From NCBI RefSeq assembly GCF_014195685.1, contig NZ_JACICF010000002.1, forward strand, positions 394,501-458,500: a DNA stretch of 64,000 nucleotides. Direction: 5' to 3'. The notes beneath the pieces are model-generated. The model was not told where the DNA came from, ran no database searches, and saw only the letters and a program-made list of their open reading frames with translations. This document shows positions 36,579 through 45,775 of this stretch, piece after piece; the first letter of the stretch is position 1; each line of letters starts with the position of its first letter. The position numbers were made by a program, and so were the translations under genes. The DNA is from Sphingomicrobium lutaoense (lineage in GTDB: Bacteria; Pseudomonadota; Alphaproteobacteria; Sphingomonadales; Sphingomonadaceae).

Positions 36579-38912
36579 TTAGCTCGCTTTCTGGCGAACC
36601 ATTCCGCGCACCATCTGATCGGCGCGGTCGAAGGCCAGCGGACGGCCGAACAGATAGCCCTGGATCGTATCGACCCCAAGATCGCGCATGCGCTCGAAAT
36701 CCTCGGCGGTCTCGACGCCCTCGGCAGTGACGTTCATGCGGAACGACTTGGCGAGCTGGACGATCGACTGGATGATCGCGACATTCTCCTCGCGGGTGCC
36801 GGCTTCGCGCACGAAGCTGCCGTCGATCTTGAGCTTGTGGAAGACCGCCTTGTTCAGATAGCCGATCGAGGAATAGCCCGTCCCGAAATCGTCGAGCGCG
36901 ATGCCCACGCCGAGCTGGCGCAGCCGCTTGAGATTGTCGAGCGTGACCGTGTTGTTGCCCAGGAACACGCCTTCGGTGACTTCCAGCTCGATCCGGTTGC
37001 CCGGCACCTTGTAGCGGGCAAGGCACTGGCTCACGATGTTGGGCAGCGCGGGCATGCAGATCTGCTTGGGCGAGATGTTGACCGCCACGGTGATCGGCTC
37101 GGGCCATTGCGAGATGGTGCGGCAGGCCTCGGTGATCACCCATTCGCCGATCTGCATCATCAGGCCGCATTCCTCGGCGATCGGGATGAAGACGGGCGGC
37201 GGGATCAGCCCGCGCGTCGGGTGCTGCCAGCGGATCAGCGCCTCGAAGCCCACCAGCTTCTGGTCCTTGGCCGAAACGAGCGGCTGGTAGAGGAGGTGGA
37301 ATTGTTTCGAAGCGACGGCGGCGCGCAGGTCGCTTTCGAGGCGCACCCGGTCGTCCTGCTCGCTCTGCAGTTCGGAGGAGAAATATTTGGCGACGCCCCG
37401 GCCCGCGCCCTTGGCTTCGTAGAGCGCAAGGTCGGCCTTAAGGATAAGGTCGTCGACCGTCGCCCCGTCGATCGGTCCGAAGGCGCAACCGATCGAAACG
37501 CCGATACGAATCTCGGTCTCGTCGATGATATAGGGTTCCTTGATCGCCGTGATGATCGATGCGGCGAGCGTCTCGATATTCTTGCGCGACTGGGCGTCCT
37601 TGATGACGATCGCGAATTCATCGCCGCCCATGCGCCCGACATGGCCAAGGTCGCCGACTTCGTTGCACAGTCGCTTGGCGACCGCCTGCAAGACCGCATC
37701 ACCCTTGGGATGGCCGAAGGTATCGTTGACCGGCTTGAACCCGTCGAGGTCGAGGAACATGATCGCGCAGGGCACATTCGACTGGTTCGCGGTGCGCAGC
37801 GCCTCGCCGAGAAGCTGGCGGACGCGGCCGCGATTGGGCAGTCCCGACAGCACGTCCATGTTGGCAAGATTGGTCAGCCGTTCCTGCGTCGCGCGCACCT
37901 CGGTAATGTCCGAGCCCACGCCGCGGAATCCCTCGAAACGGCCGGCGGTATCGACGATCGGGTCGCCCGAGATCGAGATCCAGCGGCTGCCCCGGCGCGA
38001 GGAGACTTCCATCTCGAGATTGGTGAAGGGCTTCTTCTCGAGAAGCACGCTACCCAATTCCTTATGCTCGCCGAGCAGGCCGGGGAAATTCTGCCCGATC
38101 ACCTGGCTCGACGGCTTACCGAGAAGGGCAACCATGCGGCTCGACAGATAGGTCACGCGGTTTTCATCGTCGACCTGCCAGAGCCAGCCCACGCCGCGCT
38201 TTTCATATTCCTGGAGAAGCAGATTGGCGCTTTCCGACTGGGTGCCGAAATCGGCGGTGGTCTTGAGCTGGCCGAACGCCCAGCGCGCGACATGCACCAC
38301 CCCGACGATCGACACGCCGAGAATGAACAGGATCGAAAGCATATGCTCGAACGGAATGCCGGAGCGGGCGATCACCATCGCGTAGCAAAGGCCTGCGGTG
38401 AACAGCGCCATCCACGCCATGACGCAGATCGGGATGACGACCAGCCCGAGGGCGGCGACGCCGAGGCCCGCCATGATCGAGCCCAGGATCACCTGCTCGG
38501 GCGGAGCGAGCGACGCGAAGGAAAAAAGCGGCAGGCTGAGCCAGGCCAGTCCGCGCAGCACCACGTCGCCGACAAGGACGGCCATCGGCACCTTGCGCCC
38601 CGAGCGGCCGATATGGGTCACGGCCTGCTTGCGCGCCCACATCATCGACAGCACGTTGGCCGAGGCGACGAGCAGGATCCACCCCATCACCTGCGCCATG
38701 TCGAGTGCGCTGTGCAGCGCCGCGGCGACCAGCAGCGCTGCCACGATATTGGCGATGCTGAACAGGGGAGCGAACTGGGCCCTGGCAATCAGCTGGACGT
38801 CGCGCAGGGGCGAACTCGAACGATCGTCGGCGAAGGTCGAGACGCCGAGCGATTCTCCGTCTGGCAGACGGGCCGAAATCATCCGCTTGTACCGGTCTGG
38901 GGCCTTGTACAT
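36579..38912 (-). CDS. Membrane PAS-GGDEF-EAL protein (cyclic di-GMP turnover)
   Basis: A 777-residue protein with about six N-terminal membrane helices (residues 45-215), a PAS domain near 235-360, a GGDEF domain and an EAL domain. GGDEF is intact (GRMGGDEFA) but has no RxxD inhibitory site before it. The EAL domain keeps EALIRW, NISPKQ, DDFGTGYSS and AEGVET, so phosphodiesterase activity is likely and cyclase activity possible. ATG 38912 is preferred, with GGAG five bases upstream. It ends 12 bases from the convergent hybrid kinase gene, suggesting a shared signalling locus. Confidence 0.94.
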   Translation of the reverse strand: MYKAPDRYKRMISARLPDGESLGVSTFADDRSSSPLRDVQLIARAQFAPLFSIANIVAALLVAAALHSALDMAQVMGWILLVASANVLSMMWARKQAVTHIGRSGRKVPMAVLVGDVVLRGLAWLSLPLFSFASLAPPEQVILGSIMAGLGVAALGLVVIPICVMAWMALFTAGLCYAMVIARSGIPFEHMLSILFILGVSIVGVVHVARWAFGQLKTTADFGTQSESANLLLQEYEKRGVGWLWQVDDENRVTYLSSRMVALLGKPSSQVIGQNFPGLLGEHKELGSVLLEKKPFTNLEMEVSSRRGSRWISISGDPIVDTAGRFEGFRGVGSDITEVRATQERLTNLANMDVLSGLPNRGRVRQLLGEALRTANQSNVPCAIMFLDLDGFKPVNDTFGHPKGDAVLQAVAKRLCNEVGDLGHVGRMGGDEFAIVIKDAQSRKNIETLAASIITAIKEPYIIDETEIRIGVSIGCAFGPIDGATVDDLILKADLALYEAKGAGRGVAKYFSSELQSEQDDRVRLESDLRAAVASKQFHLLYQPLVSAKDQKLVGFEALIRWQHPTRGLIPPPVFIPIAEECGLMMQIGEWVITEACRTISQWPEPITVAVNISPKQICMPALPNIVSQCLARYKVPGNRIELEVTEGVFLGNNTVTLDNLKRLRQLGVGIALDDFGTGYSSIGYLNKAVFHKLKIDGSFVREAGTREENVAIIQSIVQLAKSFRMNVTAEGVETAEDFERMRDLGVDTIQGYLFGRPLAFDRADQMVRGMVRQKAS

Positions 38913-38969
38913 TGCCACTCCGTTGGTGATCGAGTGGTCAATCCCTAGGCCAAGAGGGTTACATCGGGG

Positions 38970-40910
38970 TTAAGATTGCCCCGCCGCAGTCCCTCCCGGA
39001 AGGTCCGGTTTGATCCCCAAAAGGTCCAGTCCGCGGGTCGTGATCGGATGGTAGAGAGGCCGTGCCTTGGCATAGAGACGCTTGGCGATCGGCATCCCCC
39101 ATTCCTTATCCTCGGCGAGCGCGGTGATCAGCGGTGCGACAAATTTGCGCCGCCCCTGGCTGGTGAGGAACTCCTCGAGACGCGGCAAGGCGGGGTCGTA
39201 ACGGTTCTCGACCGCCAGTTTGAGCCAGAGGAAGAGAATCTCATTATTTCCGGTCTGCGACAGGCCGAACGCCCGGTCGAGAGCGGCAAGCCGGTTGTTG
39301 GGCAGGTCGGTCTCGATGCTGCCGAGGAAACGGAGACGCTCATCGGTATTCCAGCCGACCCAGGCCTCGCGGTTGGGGGTCTCGCCATTGTCGAAGGCTT
39401 TCACCGCCGCATCGACCTCGGCAAAGGCCTCGGGATTGGCGGGCGCCACATTGTCGGGAATGCCCGCTTCATAGACCCATTCGTCGAGGCGCAGCGAGGC
39501 TTCGAGTTCCTCGTCGCCCTTGATCAGATATTCGCGCACTTCCTCGAGGAACATGGACGAGGTCACGGGCTCGAAGGCATGGCGCTCGAACCAGCCCTTG
39601 AGGAAGGCATCGAAGGCTTCGCGCCCGACCGCCGCCTCGATGGTGCGCAGGAAGGCCGCACCCTTTTCATATGGTACGCCGTTGAAACCGTCGTCCGGAT
39701 GCTTTCCCTTGAGGTCGATGGCGAGCGCCTGCTGCCATTCTTCCAGCTCCTCGATCTCGCCGCGAATGCCCTCGAGGCTCAGTGCAACCTGCTGGTCATA
39801 GGCTTCCTTGCCATAGACCGCTTCGACGATGCGCTGCTCGGCATAGACGGTCATCCCTTCGTTGAGCCAGAAATCGGCCCAGGTGGCATTGGTCGCAAGG
39901 TTGCCCGACCAGCTGTGCGCCAATTCGTGCGCAATGAGGCTGGTGAGCGACTTGTCGCCCGCGATGAAAGTCGGGGTGAGGAAGGTGAGGCGCGGATTTT
40001 CCATCCCGCCGAAGGGGAAGCTCGGCGGCAGAACGATCATGTCATAGCGGCCCCATTCATACGGCCCGAACAGCCGTTCGGCGGCAGTGATCATCCGCTC
40101 GGTATCGGCCAGTTCGGCAGCTGCCGCATCGATGGTCTCGGGCTCGGCCCAGACCGCCGAGCGCAGGCCAAGCGAGCGCTTCTCGATCTCGCCCACCGCG
40201 ATGGCGATGAGATAGGGCGGCACCGACTTTTCCATCTCGAAGCTGAAAATGCGGTGGTCCTTCCCGTCGGGAACTGGATCGCCGATGGTCGCCGCGCTCA
40301 TCACCGCGGTGAGCGGGTTGGGAACGCGGATCTTGGCTTCCCAGGTCTGGCGGATGCCCGGCGAATCCTGCGTCGGGATCCAGCTGCGGTTCTCGATCGC
40401 CTGACCCTGGCTAAGGAGAAAGGGATGGCGACCGCCCGCAGTCTGTTCGGGGCTGAGAAACTGGAGCGCGGTCGAATTCTCGGCCGAGACATAGTCGATG
40501 ACGATGCGGCGCGCATCGCCGATCTTCACGCTGATCGGCGCGCCCAGCGTCTCGTCTTCCTCGCCGACTTCATAGGCAAGCGGCTCACCGTCGGCGGCAG
40601 TGACCGAATTGATCGTCAGACCGCGGCTGTCGAGAATGATTTCCTCGGCATCGTCCTTTGCGTCGATATCGAGCGTCGCCGTGCCTGCCACCCGCTTGGC
40701 GTCGAAATCGACGTCGAGGTCAAGCGCGACATGATAGACCCGCGCTTCGAGCGGTTTGGCATAGCTGTGGACGTCGACGGCATCTTCGCGGTCGAGGATC
40801 GGCGCGATGTCGTTGGCCGCCATCTCGTTACCTTGGGGGGCTTCGTCCCCGCTCCGGCACGACGCCAAGAGAAGCGCGGACAGGGCAAGGGTGAATAGAC
40901 GCGCGGACAT
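38970..40910 (-). CDS. M1-family aminopeptidase (leukotriene A4 hydrolase-like), lipoprotein
   Basis: A 646-residue zinc aminopeptidase. The signal ends in a lipobox (LLLASC), so it is probably anchored to the membrane outside the cytoplasm. The N-terminal beta domain precedes the catalytic domain with exopeptidase motif FGGMENPRL, zinc motif HELAHSWSGN and the distal ligand in NEGMTVYAE. A C-terminal helical domain completes the LTA4H-like layout. ATG 40910 is chosen, with AGAGGAG ten bases upstream. It diverges from the LytS-like kinase gene. Confidence 0.93.
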   Translation of the reverse strand: MSARLFTLALSALLLASCRSGDEAPQGNEMAANDIAPILDREDAVDVHSYAKPLEARVYHVALDLDVDFDAKRVAGTATLDIDAKDDAEEIILDSRGLTINSVTAADGEPLAYEVGEEDETLGAPISVKIGDARRIVIDYVSAENSTALQFLSPEQTAGGRHPFLLSQGQAIENRSWIPTQDSPGIRQTWEAKIRVPNPLTAVMSAATIGDPVPDGKDHRIFSFEMEKSVPPYLIAIAVGEIEKRSLGLRSAVWAEPETIDAAAAELADTERMITAAERLFGPYEWGRYDMIVLPPSFPFGGMENPRLTFLTPTFIAGDKSLTSLIAHELAHSWSGNLATNATWADFWLNEGMTVYAEQRIVEAVYGKEAYDQQVALSLEGIRGEIEELEEWQQALAIDLKGKHPDDGFNGVPYEKGAAFLRTIEAAVGREAFDAFLKGWFERHAFEPVTSSMFLEEVREYLIKGDEELEASLRLDEWVYEAGIPDNVAPANPEAFAEVDAAVKAFDNGETPNREAWVGWNTDERLRFLGSIETDLPNNRLAALDRAFGLSQTGNNEILFLWLKLAVENRYDPALPRLEEFLTSQGRRKFVAPLITALAEDKEWGMPIAKRLYAKARPLYHPITTRGLDLLGIKPDLPGGTAAGQS

Positions 40911-41075
40911 GGACAAAATCTCCTCTTGTGCTGCGAGGCACCGGAACGCGAAATGCCTCCCGTTCGTCCCCTAGACCCCATGGGGGGCTGCGCCAAGCCT
41001 AGGCGATGCGCTTTTGCGCGCCTATGTTGGCTGGCATGAAAGGCGGTATCATTGGCTAGGGATCCTGTCTCCACG

Positions 41076-42263
41076 ATGAAGGAAGGCAAATCGCAACCCG
41101 GCGGCGTCAAGCGTCTCCAGCGGGAATCGGTGGCGACGCTCGCCAAGAATGCCGGTCAGCAGGTCCCCATCGGCCCCCGCAAGGAAGGGCAGGCGGGCGG
41201 TCTCGACCGACCCTTCTTCGCGGACAAGAACCGCGCTTTCTGGATCCTCCAGTCGCTTGGCTGGTCGGGCTATTTCATTCTGCGCTTCCTTACCGGGGTC
41301 GCCAATAATTTCGGGGCGATCTTCGCGGTCCATGCGCTCATTCTTACCGCCACCGGCTATTCGCTCACCCTGCTTCTCGCGGCGGTCTACAAGCGGCTGA
41401 TCACCATGCAGGCGACGGTCACCGCGCTGGTGTCGCTCCTTCTCGTCTCGATCGCGGCGGCGATCTTCTCCTTTGTCGAGACATGGAGCATCTCGACCTT
41501 CGTCAATCCCGAGTTCCAGCCCGCGGGCGTGCAATTCTTCGGCGCGGTGATCCTCGGCTTCTCGCTGCTCGCCGCCTGGTCGGCGCTCTATTACGGGATC
41601 AACTATTACCTGCTGCTCGAAGACCAGATCGACCAGCGGATGCTCCTCGAAAGCCAGGCTTCCTCGGCGCATCTCGCGATGCTCCGCTACCAGCTCAATC
41701 CGCATTTCCTTTTCAACACGCTCAATTCGATCTCAACGCTGGTCCTGTTGAAACAGACGGGACGCGCCAACGCGATGCTCTCGCGGCTTTCGAACTTCCT
41801 ACGCTACACGCTCGTCAACGAGCCCACCGCCAAGGTGCCGCTCGCCAAGGAAGTCGAGACGCTCAAGCTCTATCTCGAAATCGAGAAAATGCGCTTCGAG
41901 GACCGGCTGCGCCCGCATTTCCGCATCGATGCCGATACGGTGAACGCGCGCCTGCCTTCGCTGCTTCTTCAGCCGCTGGTCGAAAATGCGATCAAATATG
42001 CGGTGACTCCTGCCGAGGAAGGCGCCGACATCTGGGTCAAGGCCCGGCGCGAAGGCGCGGCGGTGGTGATCGAGGTGTCCGACAGCGGCCCGGGAGAAGC
42101 GGCAAGCAGGGAGCCGACCAAGTCGACAGGCGTTGGACTGCAGAATATTCGCGACCGATTGGCCAATGCCTATGGCGCGGCCCATGGATTTCGGACGCAA
42201 TCGAACGAACATGGGGGTTTTAGCGTTATCATCCAGATTCCATATCGAACGGAAAAATTATGA
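41076..42263 (+). CDS. LytS/YehU-type sensor histidine kinase
   Basis: A 395-residue membrane kinase. A 50-residue cytoplasmic start is followed by four membrane helices (about residues 55-190). The His_kinase domain has QLNPHFLFNTLNSI with phosphorylated His210, and the ATPase half has LLQPLVENAIKYA and GVGLQNIRDRL. There is no large extracellular sensor, so the membrane part itself may sense. It overlaps the response regulator by four bases (ATGA), making a dedicated pair. ATG 41076 is likely; a TTG at 41052 is possible. Confidence 0.92.
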   Translation: MKEGKSQPGGVKRLQRESVATLAKNAGQQVPIGPRKEGQAGGLDRPFFADKNRAFWILQSLGWSGYFILRFLTGVANNFGAIFAVHALILTATGYSLTLLLAAVYKRLITMQATVTALVSLLLVSIAAAIFSFVETWSISTFVNPEFQPAGVQFFGAVILGFSLLAAWSALYYGINYYLLLEDQIDQRMLLESQASSAHLAMLRYQLNPHFLFNTLNSISTLVLLKQTGRANAMLSRLSNFLRYTLVNEPTAKVPLAKEVETLKLYLEIEKMRFEDRLRPHFRIDADTVNARLPSLLLQPLVENAIKYAVTPAEEGADIWVKARREGAAVVIEVSDSGPGEAASREPTKSTGVGLQNIRDRLANAYGAAHGFRTQSNEHGGFSVIIQIPYRTEKL

Positions 42264-43063
42264 CCATTCGGACCATTTTAGTCGATGACGAACCCCTGGC
42301 GATCCAGGGCCTGCAACTGCGCCTCGAGGCGCATGACGATATCGAGATCATCGCCACCGCCTCCAACGGGCGCGAAGGCATCCGCCAGATCAAGACGCAC
42401 AAGCCCGATCTCGTCTTTCTCGACATCCAGATGCCCGGTTTCGACGGCTTCTCGGTGATTTCGGGAATGATGGACGTCGAGCCGCCCTTGTTCGTCTTCG
42501 TCACCGCTTATGCCGACCATGCGGTCAAGGCATTCGAGGCCGAGGCCGTGGACTATCTCGTCAAGCCGGTCGACGAGGACCGGCTCGCATCGACGCTCGA
42601 GCGCGTGCGTGAGCGGTTGAGCGAGAAGAATGCCGCCGAAAAGGCCGAGAAACTGCAGGAAGCGCTCGCCGAACATGCCCCGCAGGCGGCCGAGGAAATC
42701 GCCGAAGGCAGCAGCGATGCCCCCTCGGCGAACCGCTACGAGCAGGTGATCAACATCCGCGACCAGGGCCAGATCTTCCGCGTTGACGTGGGCGATATCG
42801 AGCGGATCGACGCCGCGGGCGACTATATGTGCATCCAGACCGGCGACAATACGCTTATCCTTCGCGAAACGATGAAGGATCTCGAAAAGCGTCTCGACCC
42901 GCGCCACTTCCAGCGCGTCCACCGCTCGACCATCGTCAATCTCGACCAAGTCAAGCAGGTCAAGCCGCACACCAATGGCGAATGTTTCCTCGTGCTGGGT
43001 TCGGGTGCCGAAGTGAAGGTGAGCCGCTCCTATCGCGACGTGGTGGCGAGGTTCGTGCACTGA
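42260..43063 (+). CDS. LytTR-family response regulator
   Basis: A 267-residue cytoplasmic regulator. The receiver has the acidic pair in LVDDEPLA, phospho-acceptor Asp55 in VFLDIQMPG and the conserved KPVDEDRL. An acidic, Glu/Ala-rich linker (about residues 120-160) leads to a LytTR DNA-binding domain (RVDVGDIERIDAAGDYMCI, then FQRVHRSTIVNLDQV). It is coupled to the kinase before it and to a small gene after it, which starts inside its stop. The likely targets are its own operon and the secreted-protein gene downstream. Confidence 0.94.
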   Translation: MTIRTILVDDEPLAIQGLQLRLEAHDDIEIIATASNGREGIRQIKTHKPDLVFLDIQMPGFDGFSVISGMMDVEPPLFVFVTAYADHAVKAFEAEAVDYLVKPVDEDRLASTLERVRERLSEKNAAEKAEKLQEALAEHAPQAAEEIAEGSSDAPSANRYEQVINIRDQGQIFRVDVGDIERIDAAGDYMCIQTGDNTLILRETMKDLEKRLDPRHFQRVHRSTIVNLDQVKQVKPHTNGECFLVLGSGAEVKVSRSYRDVVARFVH

Positions 43064-43308
43064 TGCTCTGGATGCTTCTTCTCCAGGCGGCGCCGCCCGC
43101 TCCCGATATCGCGCTCGTCGCCACCGTCGAGGCGCGCGAAGTGAAGGTCGAAAGCAAGGGGCAGGCGACCATCGCCGCCACTGCCACGCCCGACGGCGGC
43201 AGCCGTGCCGAGGCCAGCGGCGATGGACAGCGCTACGAACTGCGGATCGAGGCAAGAATTGCCGATCCGCTGCCTGCCGATGAAACCGGGGACAGTCCGC
43301 AACGTTGA
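43063..43308 (+). CDS. Small protein coupled to the LytTR regulator, unknown function
   Basis: An 81-residue product starting at an ATG that shares one base with the regulator stop (TGATG). The N-terminus is briefly hydrophobic (MLWMLLLQAAPPAP), too short for a confident signal peptide. The rest alternates beta-prone and charged residues (VEAREVKVESKGQATIAA) and ends in an acidic, Pro-containing tail. Codon use matches its neighbours. I do not recognise it. Its position argues for a role in the same signalling circuit, perhaps as an exported or membrane-associated accessory. Confidence 0.65.
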   Translation: MLWMLLLQAAPPAPDIALVATVEAREVKVESKGQATIAATATPDGGSRAEASGDGQRYELRIEARIADPLPADETGDSPQR

Positions 43309-43339
43309 GGCTCCACAGGAAGAAACAGGGAGTTTCAAC

Positions 43340-44029
43340 ATGCGTTTTCTGATCGCGGCGCTTGCCGCCACCACCGCTTTCGCCACCCCCGCGCTGGCCC
43401 AGTCGGGCCAGCAGGAGCAGCAACGCCAGCAGGCGATGGGCCAGATGGGTCAGATGTCGCCTGCCGCGCGCGCTGCCATGCAGTCGGGCAACCAGCCCGA
43501 CGTGCTGCTCGACATTCCCAACCTGTCGATCGACGAACTCACCGTCGAGGTGGACAGCCTCGAAGTCGACATCTCGCTCGATGCCCGGCTCGCCAATCTC
43601 CTCAAGCTGACCGCGGGCGCCAATGCCAGCGTCGACAAGGTCAAGATCGGCATCAAGGGCGTGCAGGCGCAGGCGACGCTCATCGTTCGCTTCGACAATG
43701 TGAAGGAAATCATCGACCGCACGCTCCAGACGATCGACAATAATCCGGAGATCGTCGAAGGGCTCTTCAGCACGGTCGACAATACCGTCGGCACCGTCGG
43801 CAATGTCGCCAACAATGCCGTTTCGACCGTCGGAAACCTCACCACCACGCTGCTTCGCGAAGGCCAGCTTCTGAACTTGGCCAACAGCGGCCTCAGCCTC
43901 GTCAACGAAACGGTGAACGCGGCGGGCAATACGGTGCGGCAGGTCCGTTCCTCGAACGGCGGTCTCTACGAAGTCGTCACCGACGCTTCGAACCGCATCC
44001 TCTCCTCGCGCCAGCTTTCCTCGCGCTAG
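43340..44029 (+). CDS. Secreted low-complexity protein downstream of a LytS/LytTR pair
   Basis: A 229-residue protein with a clear signal peptide (MRFLIAALAATTAFATPALAQ). A Gln/Met-rich segment (residues 21-50) follows. The central region (DELTVEVDSLEVDISLDARL) looks beta-rich, and the region near residues 140-200 repeats Val, Gly, Thr and Asn (TVDNTVGTVGNVANNAVSTV). The last part is Asn/Ser/Arg rich. There are no cysteines. AGGGAG lies upstream of the ATG. It is the last gene of the LytS-LytTR unit and a likely output gene. No known family is recognised. Confidence 0.8.
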   Translation: MRFLIAALAATTAFATPALAQSGQQEQQRQQAMGQMGQMSPAARAAMQSGNQPDVLLDIPNLSIDELTVEVDSLEVDISLDARLANLLKLTAGANASVDKVKIGIKGVQAQATLIVRFDNVKEIIDRTLQTIDNNPEIVEGLFSTVDNTVGTVGNVANNAVSTVGNLTTTLLREGQLLNLANSGLSLVNETVNAAGNTVRQVRSSNGGLYEVVTDASNRILSSRQLSSR

Positions 44030-45351
44030 GGACGGTCGAATTCCGCACGGGTCAGGCGGCCCATCAAGGCCGCCTGCCACACTGCCCGTGCCACGAGGAA
44101 CAGGGTGAAGCTCGCCCACAGGCCATGATTGCCCAGCGGCCAGGTCAGCCATAGCGCGAGCGCATAGGCCGCTGCGCCCCCCAGCATCGTGAACAGCAGG
44201 TGGCGGGTCCAGCTGGCTCCGACATACACCCCGTCGAACACGAAGCCGGCCACCCCCGCGAAGGGGATGAGGACCAGCCATGGCGCCATTTCCTGCGCCG
44301 CGTCGCGCACAGCCGGCGTGGCCGCGAAGCTCGCCAGGATCGGATCGGCGAACAGGGCGAACGCCCCTGCAAGCAAGAGGGCCGCGACAAAGCCCCGCTG
44401 CGTGATCGCCTTCACATAAGCGACGAAGCCTGCCCGGTCTCCAGCTCCCTTGCGCTCGCCATTGAGCACCTGCGCGGCATTTTCGAACCCGTCGAGAAGC
44501 AGCGCCGAGAAGACGAACAATTGATAGATGATCCCGTTGGCCGCGAGCGTCACCGCGCCCCGCTCGGCGCTCAAGCGCGTCAGCGCGGCGAGGCTGACCA
44601 TCAGCACCACCGTGCGCAGGAAAAGGTCGCGGTTGACGATCAGGAAGGGGCGCAGCGCCGCCAGCCCGAACTGCGCCCGCTCGCGCGCCGCGCCGAGAAG
44701 ATGGCGCCCCGCCGGGCTGGCAAGAATGAGCGTGCCGACCAGCGCGAGCTTGGCATATTCGGCGATGAAGCTCGACCAGGCGACCCCCGAAATCCCCATG
44801 CCGAGGCCCAGCACGAACCACAGTCCCAACCCCACATTGAGAAGATTATAGGCAATCTCGATTGCCATCGCGGTGCGCACCTGTCGCCGCCCGACGAGGA
44901 AGCCGATGAGCGCGAGGTTCGCCATCACGCCCGGCGCGCTCCAGTAACGGATGTCGGCATAGATGCGCGCGGCGCGCAGCACCTCGCCCTCGGCCCCCAG
45001 CGCCGAGAGAAGCAGTGGCAGCAGGATCGGCTTGGCGAGAAGCAGGAGCGCGGCGATCGTCACGCCGACCAGCAGTCCGCGGGCAAGCAGTTCCGCCTGT
45101 GCCCGCTCGCCTTCGCGGGTGCCCGCTTGCGCGACCATCCCCGTGGTGCCGGTCTTGAGGAAATTCATCACCGTGAACACGAGAGCGAACAGCCGCGCGC
45201 CCACATCGACCGCGCCCTGGGTCGCCGCATCGCCAAGGCGACCGACGATCCACATGTCGCCGATCCCGATCAGCGCGGTCGCGACATTGGTGAGCATCGC
45301 CGGAATGGCGAGCGCCCAGATGGCGCGACTGTCGATCCGTGCGCTGATCAT
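44026..45351 (-). CDS. MATE-family efflux transporter (DinF-like)
   Basis: A 441-residue inner-membrane protein with twelve hydrophobic helices in two halves. The first half begins with ALAIPAMLTNVATALIGIGD and WIVGRLGDAATQGAV, the typical MATE opening. It probably exports cationic drugs or metabolites in exchange for H+ or Na+. The DinF branch is the best fit by length and N-terminal sequence. The substrate cannot be read. The stop overlaps the convergent secreted-protein gene by four bases. Confidence 0.91.
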   Translation of the reverse strand: MISARIDSRAIWALAIPAMLTNVATALIGIGDMWIVGRLGDAATQGAVDVGARLFALVFTVMNFLKTGTTGMVAQAGTREGERAQAELLARGLLVGVTIAALLLLAKPILLPLLLSALGAEGEVLRAARIYADIRYWSAPGVMANLALIGFLVGRRQVRTAMAIEIAYNLLNVGLGLWFVLGLGMGISGVAWSSFIAEYAKLALVGTLILASPAGRHLLGAARERAQFGLAALRPFLIVNRDLFLRTVVLMVSLAALTRLSAERGAVTLAANGIIYQLFVFSALLLDGFENAAQVLNGERKGAGDRAGFVAYVKAITQRGFVAALLLAGAFALFADPILASFAATPAVRDAAQEMAPWLVLIPFAGVAGFVFDGVYVGASWTRHLLFTMLGGAAAYALALWLTWPLGNHGLWASFTLFLVARAVWQAALMGRLTRAEFDRP

Positions 45352-45393
45352 CGCGGCCTGCTATGGCAGCGGCAGGAAACAAGGGGAAGCAAT

Positions 45394-45771
45394 ATGGGCA
45401 GGATTACCGGACTGGGCGGCGTCTTCATCAAGCGCGCCGATGTCGAGAAAAGCAGCCGATGGTACAAGGAGGTGCTGGGCATCAGCGGCGAATATGGCCC
45501 CGTCTTCCGCTTCTCCGACGAACCCAAGGACGACCCTTTCAGCTTGCTGTCGAGCTTTGCCGACGACACCGACTATCTCGATCCCTCGCCGCATCCCTTC
45601 ATGCTCAACCTGCGCGTCGACGATCTCGACAGCTTCCAGACCGAGCTGGAGGAAAAGGGCGTGGAAATCCTCGGTCGCCAGGACGAGCCCTATGGCAAGT
45701 TCGCCTGGATCCTCGACCCCGACGGCGTGAAGATCGAATTGTGGGAGCAGATCGGCCCCGCTCCCGAATGA
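45394..45771 (+). CDS. VOC-family (glyoxalase/bleomycin-resistance fold) protein
   Basis: A 125-residue single-domain protein. It has the paired beta-alpha-beta units of the vicinal-oxygen-chelate fold: GGVFIKRADVEKSSRWYKEV at the start and PYGKFAWILDPDGVKIELWE at the end, the latter carrying the typical metal-ligand glutamate. The N-terminal ligand position is not a clear histidine, so it may be a binding protein rather than an enzyme. AAGGGGAAG lies upstream. It diverges from the MATE gene and converges on a secreted-protein gene. Confidence 0.85.
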   Translation: MGRITGLGGVFIKRADVEKSSRWYKEVLGISGEYGPVFRFSDEPKDDPFSLLSSFADDTDYLDPSPHPFMLNLRVDDLDSFQTELEEKGVEILGRQDEPYGKFAWILDPDGVKIELWEQIGPAPE

Positions 45772-45775
45772 GCGG

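Noticed and set aside
36837-38948. A 703-codon frame opposite the GGDEF-EAL gene
   Set aside because: Antisense shadow; the minus strand has unmistakable GGDEF and EAL motifs.
42278-44821. An 847-codon minus-strand frame under the LytTR regulator, the small genes and the MATE 3' region
   Set aside because: Spans several real genes in another frame, with no conserved motif.
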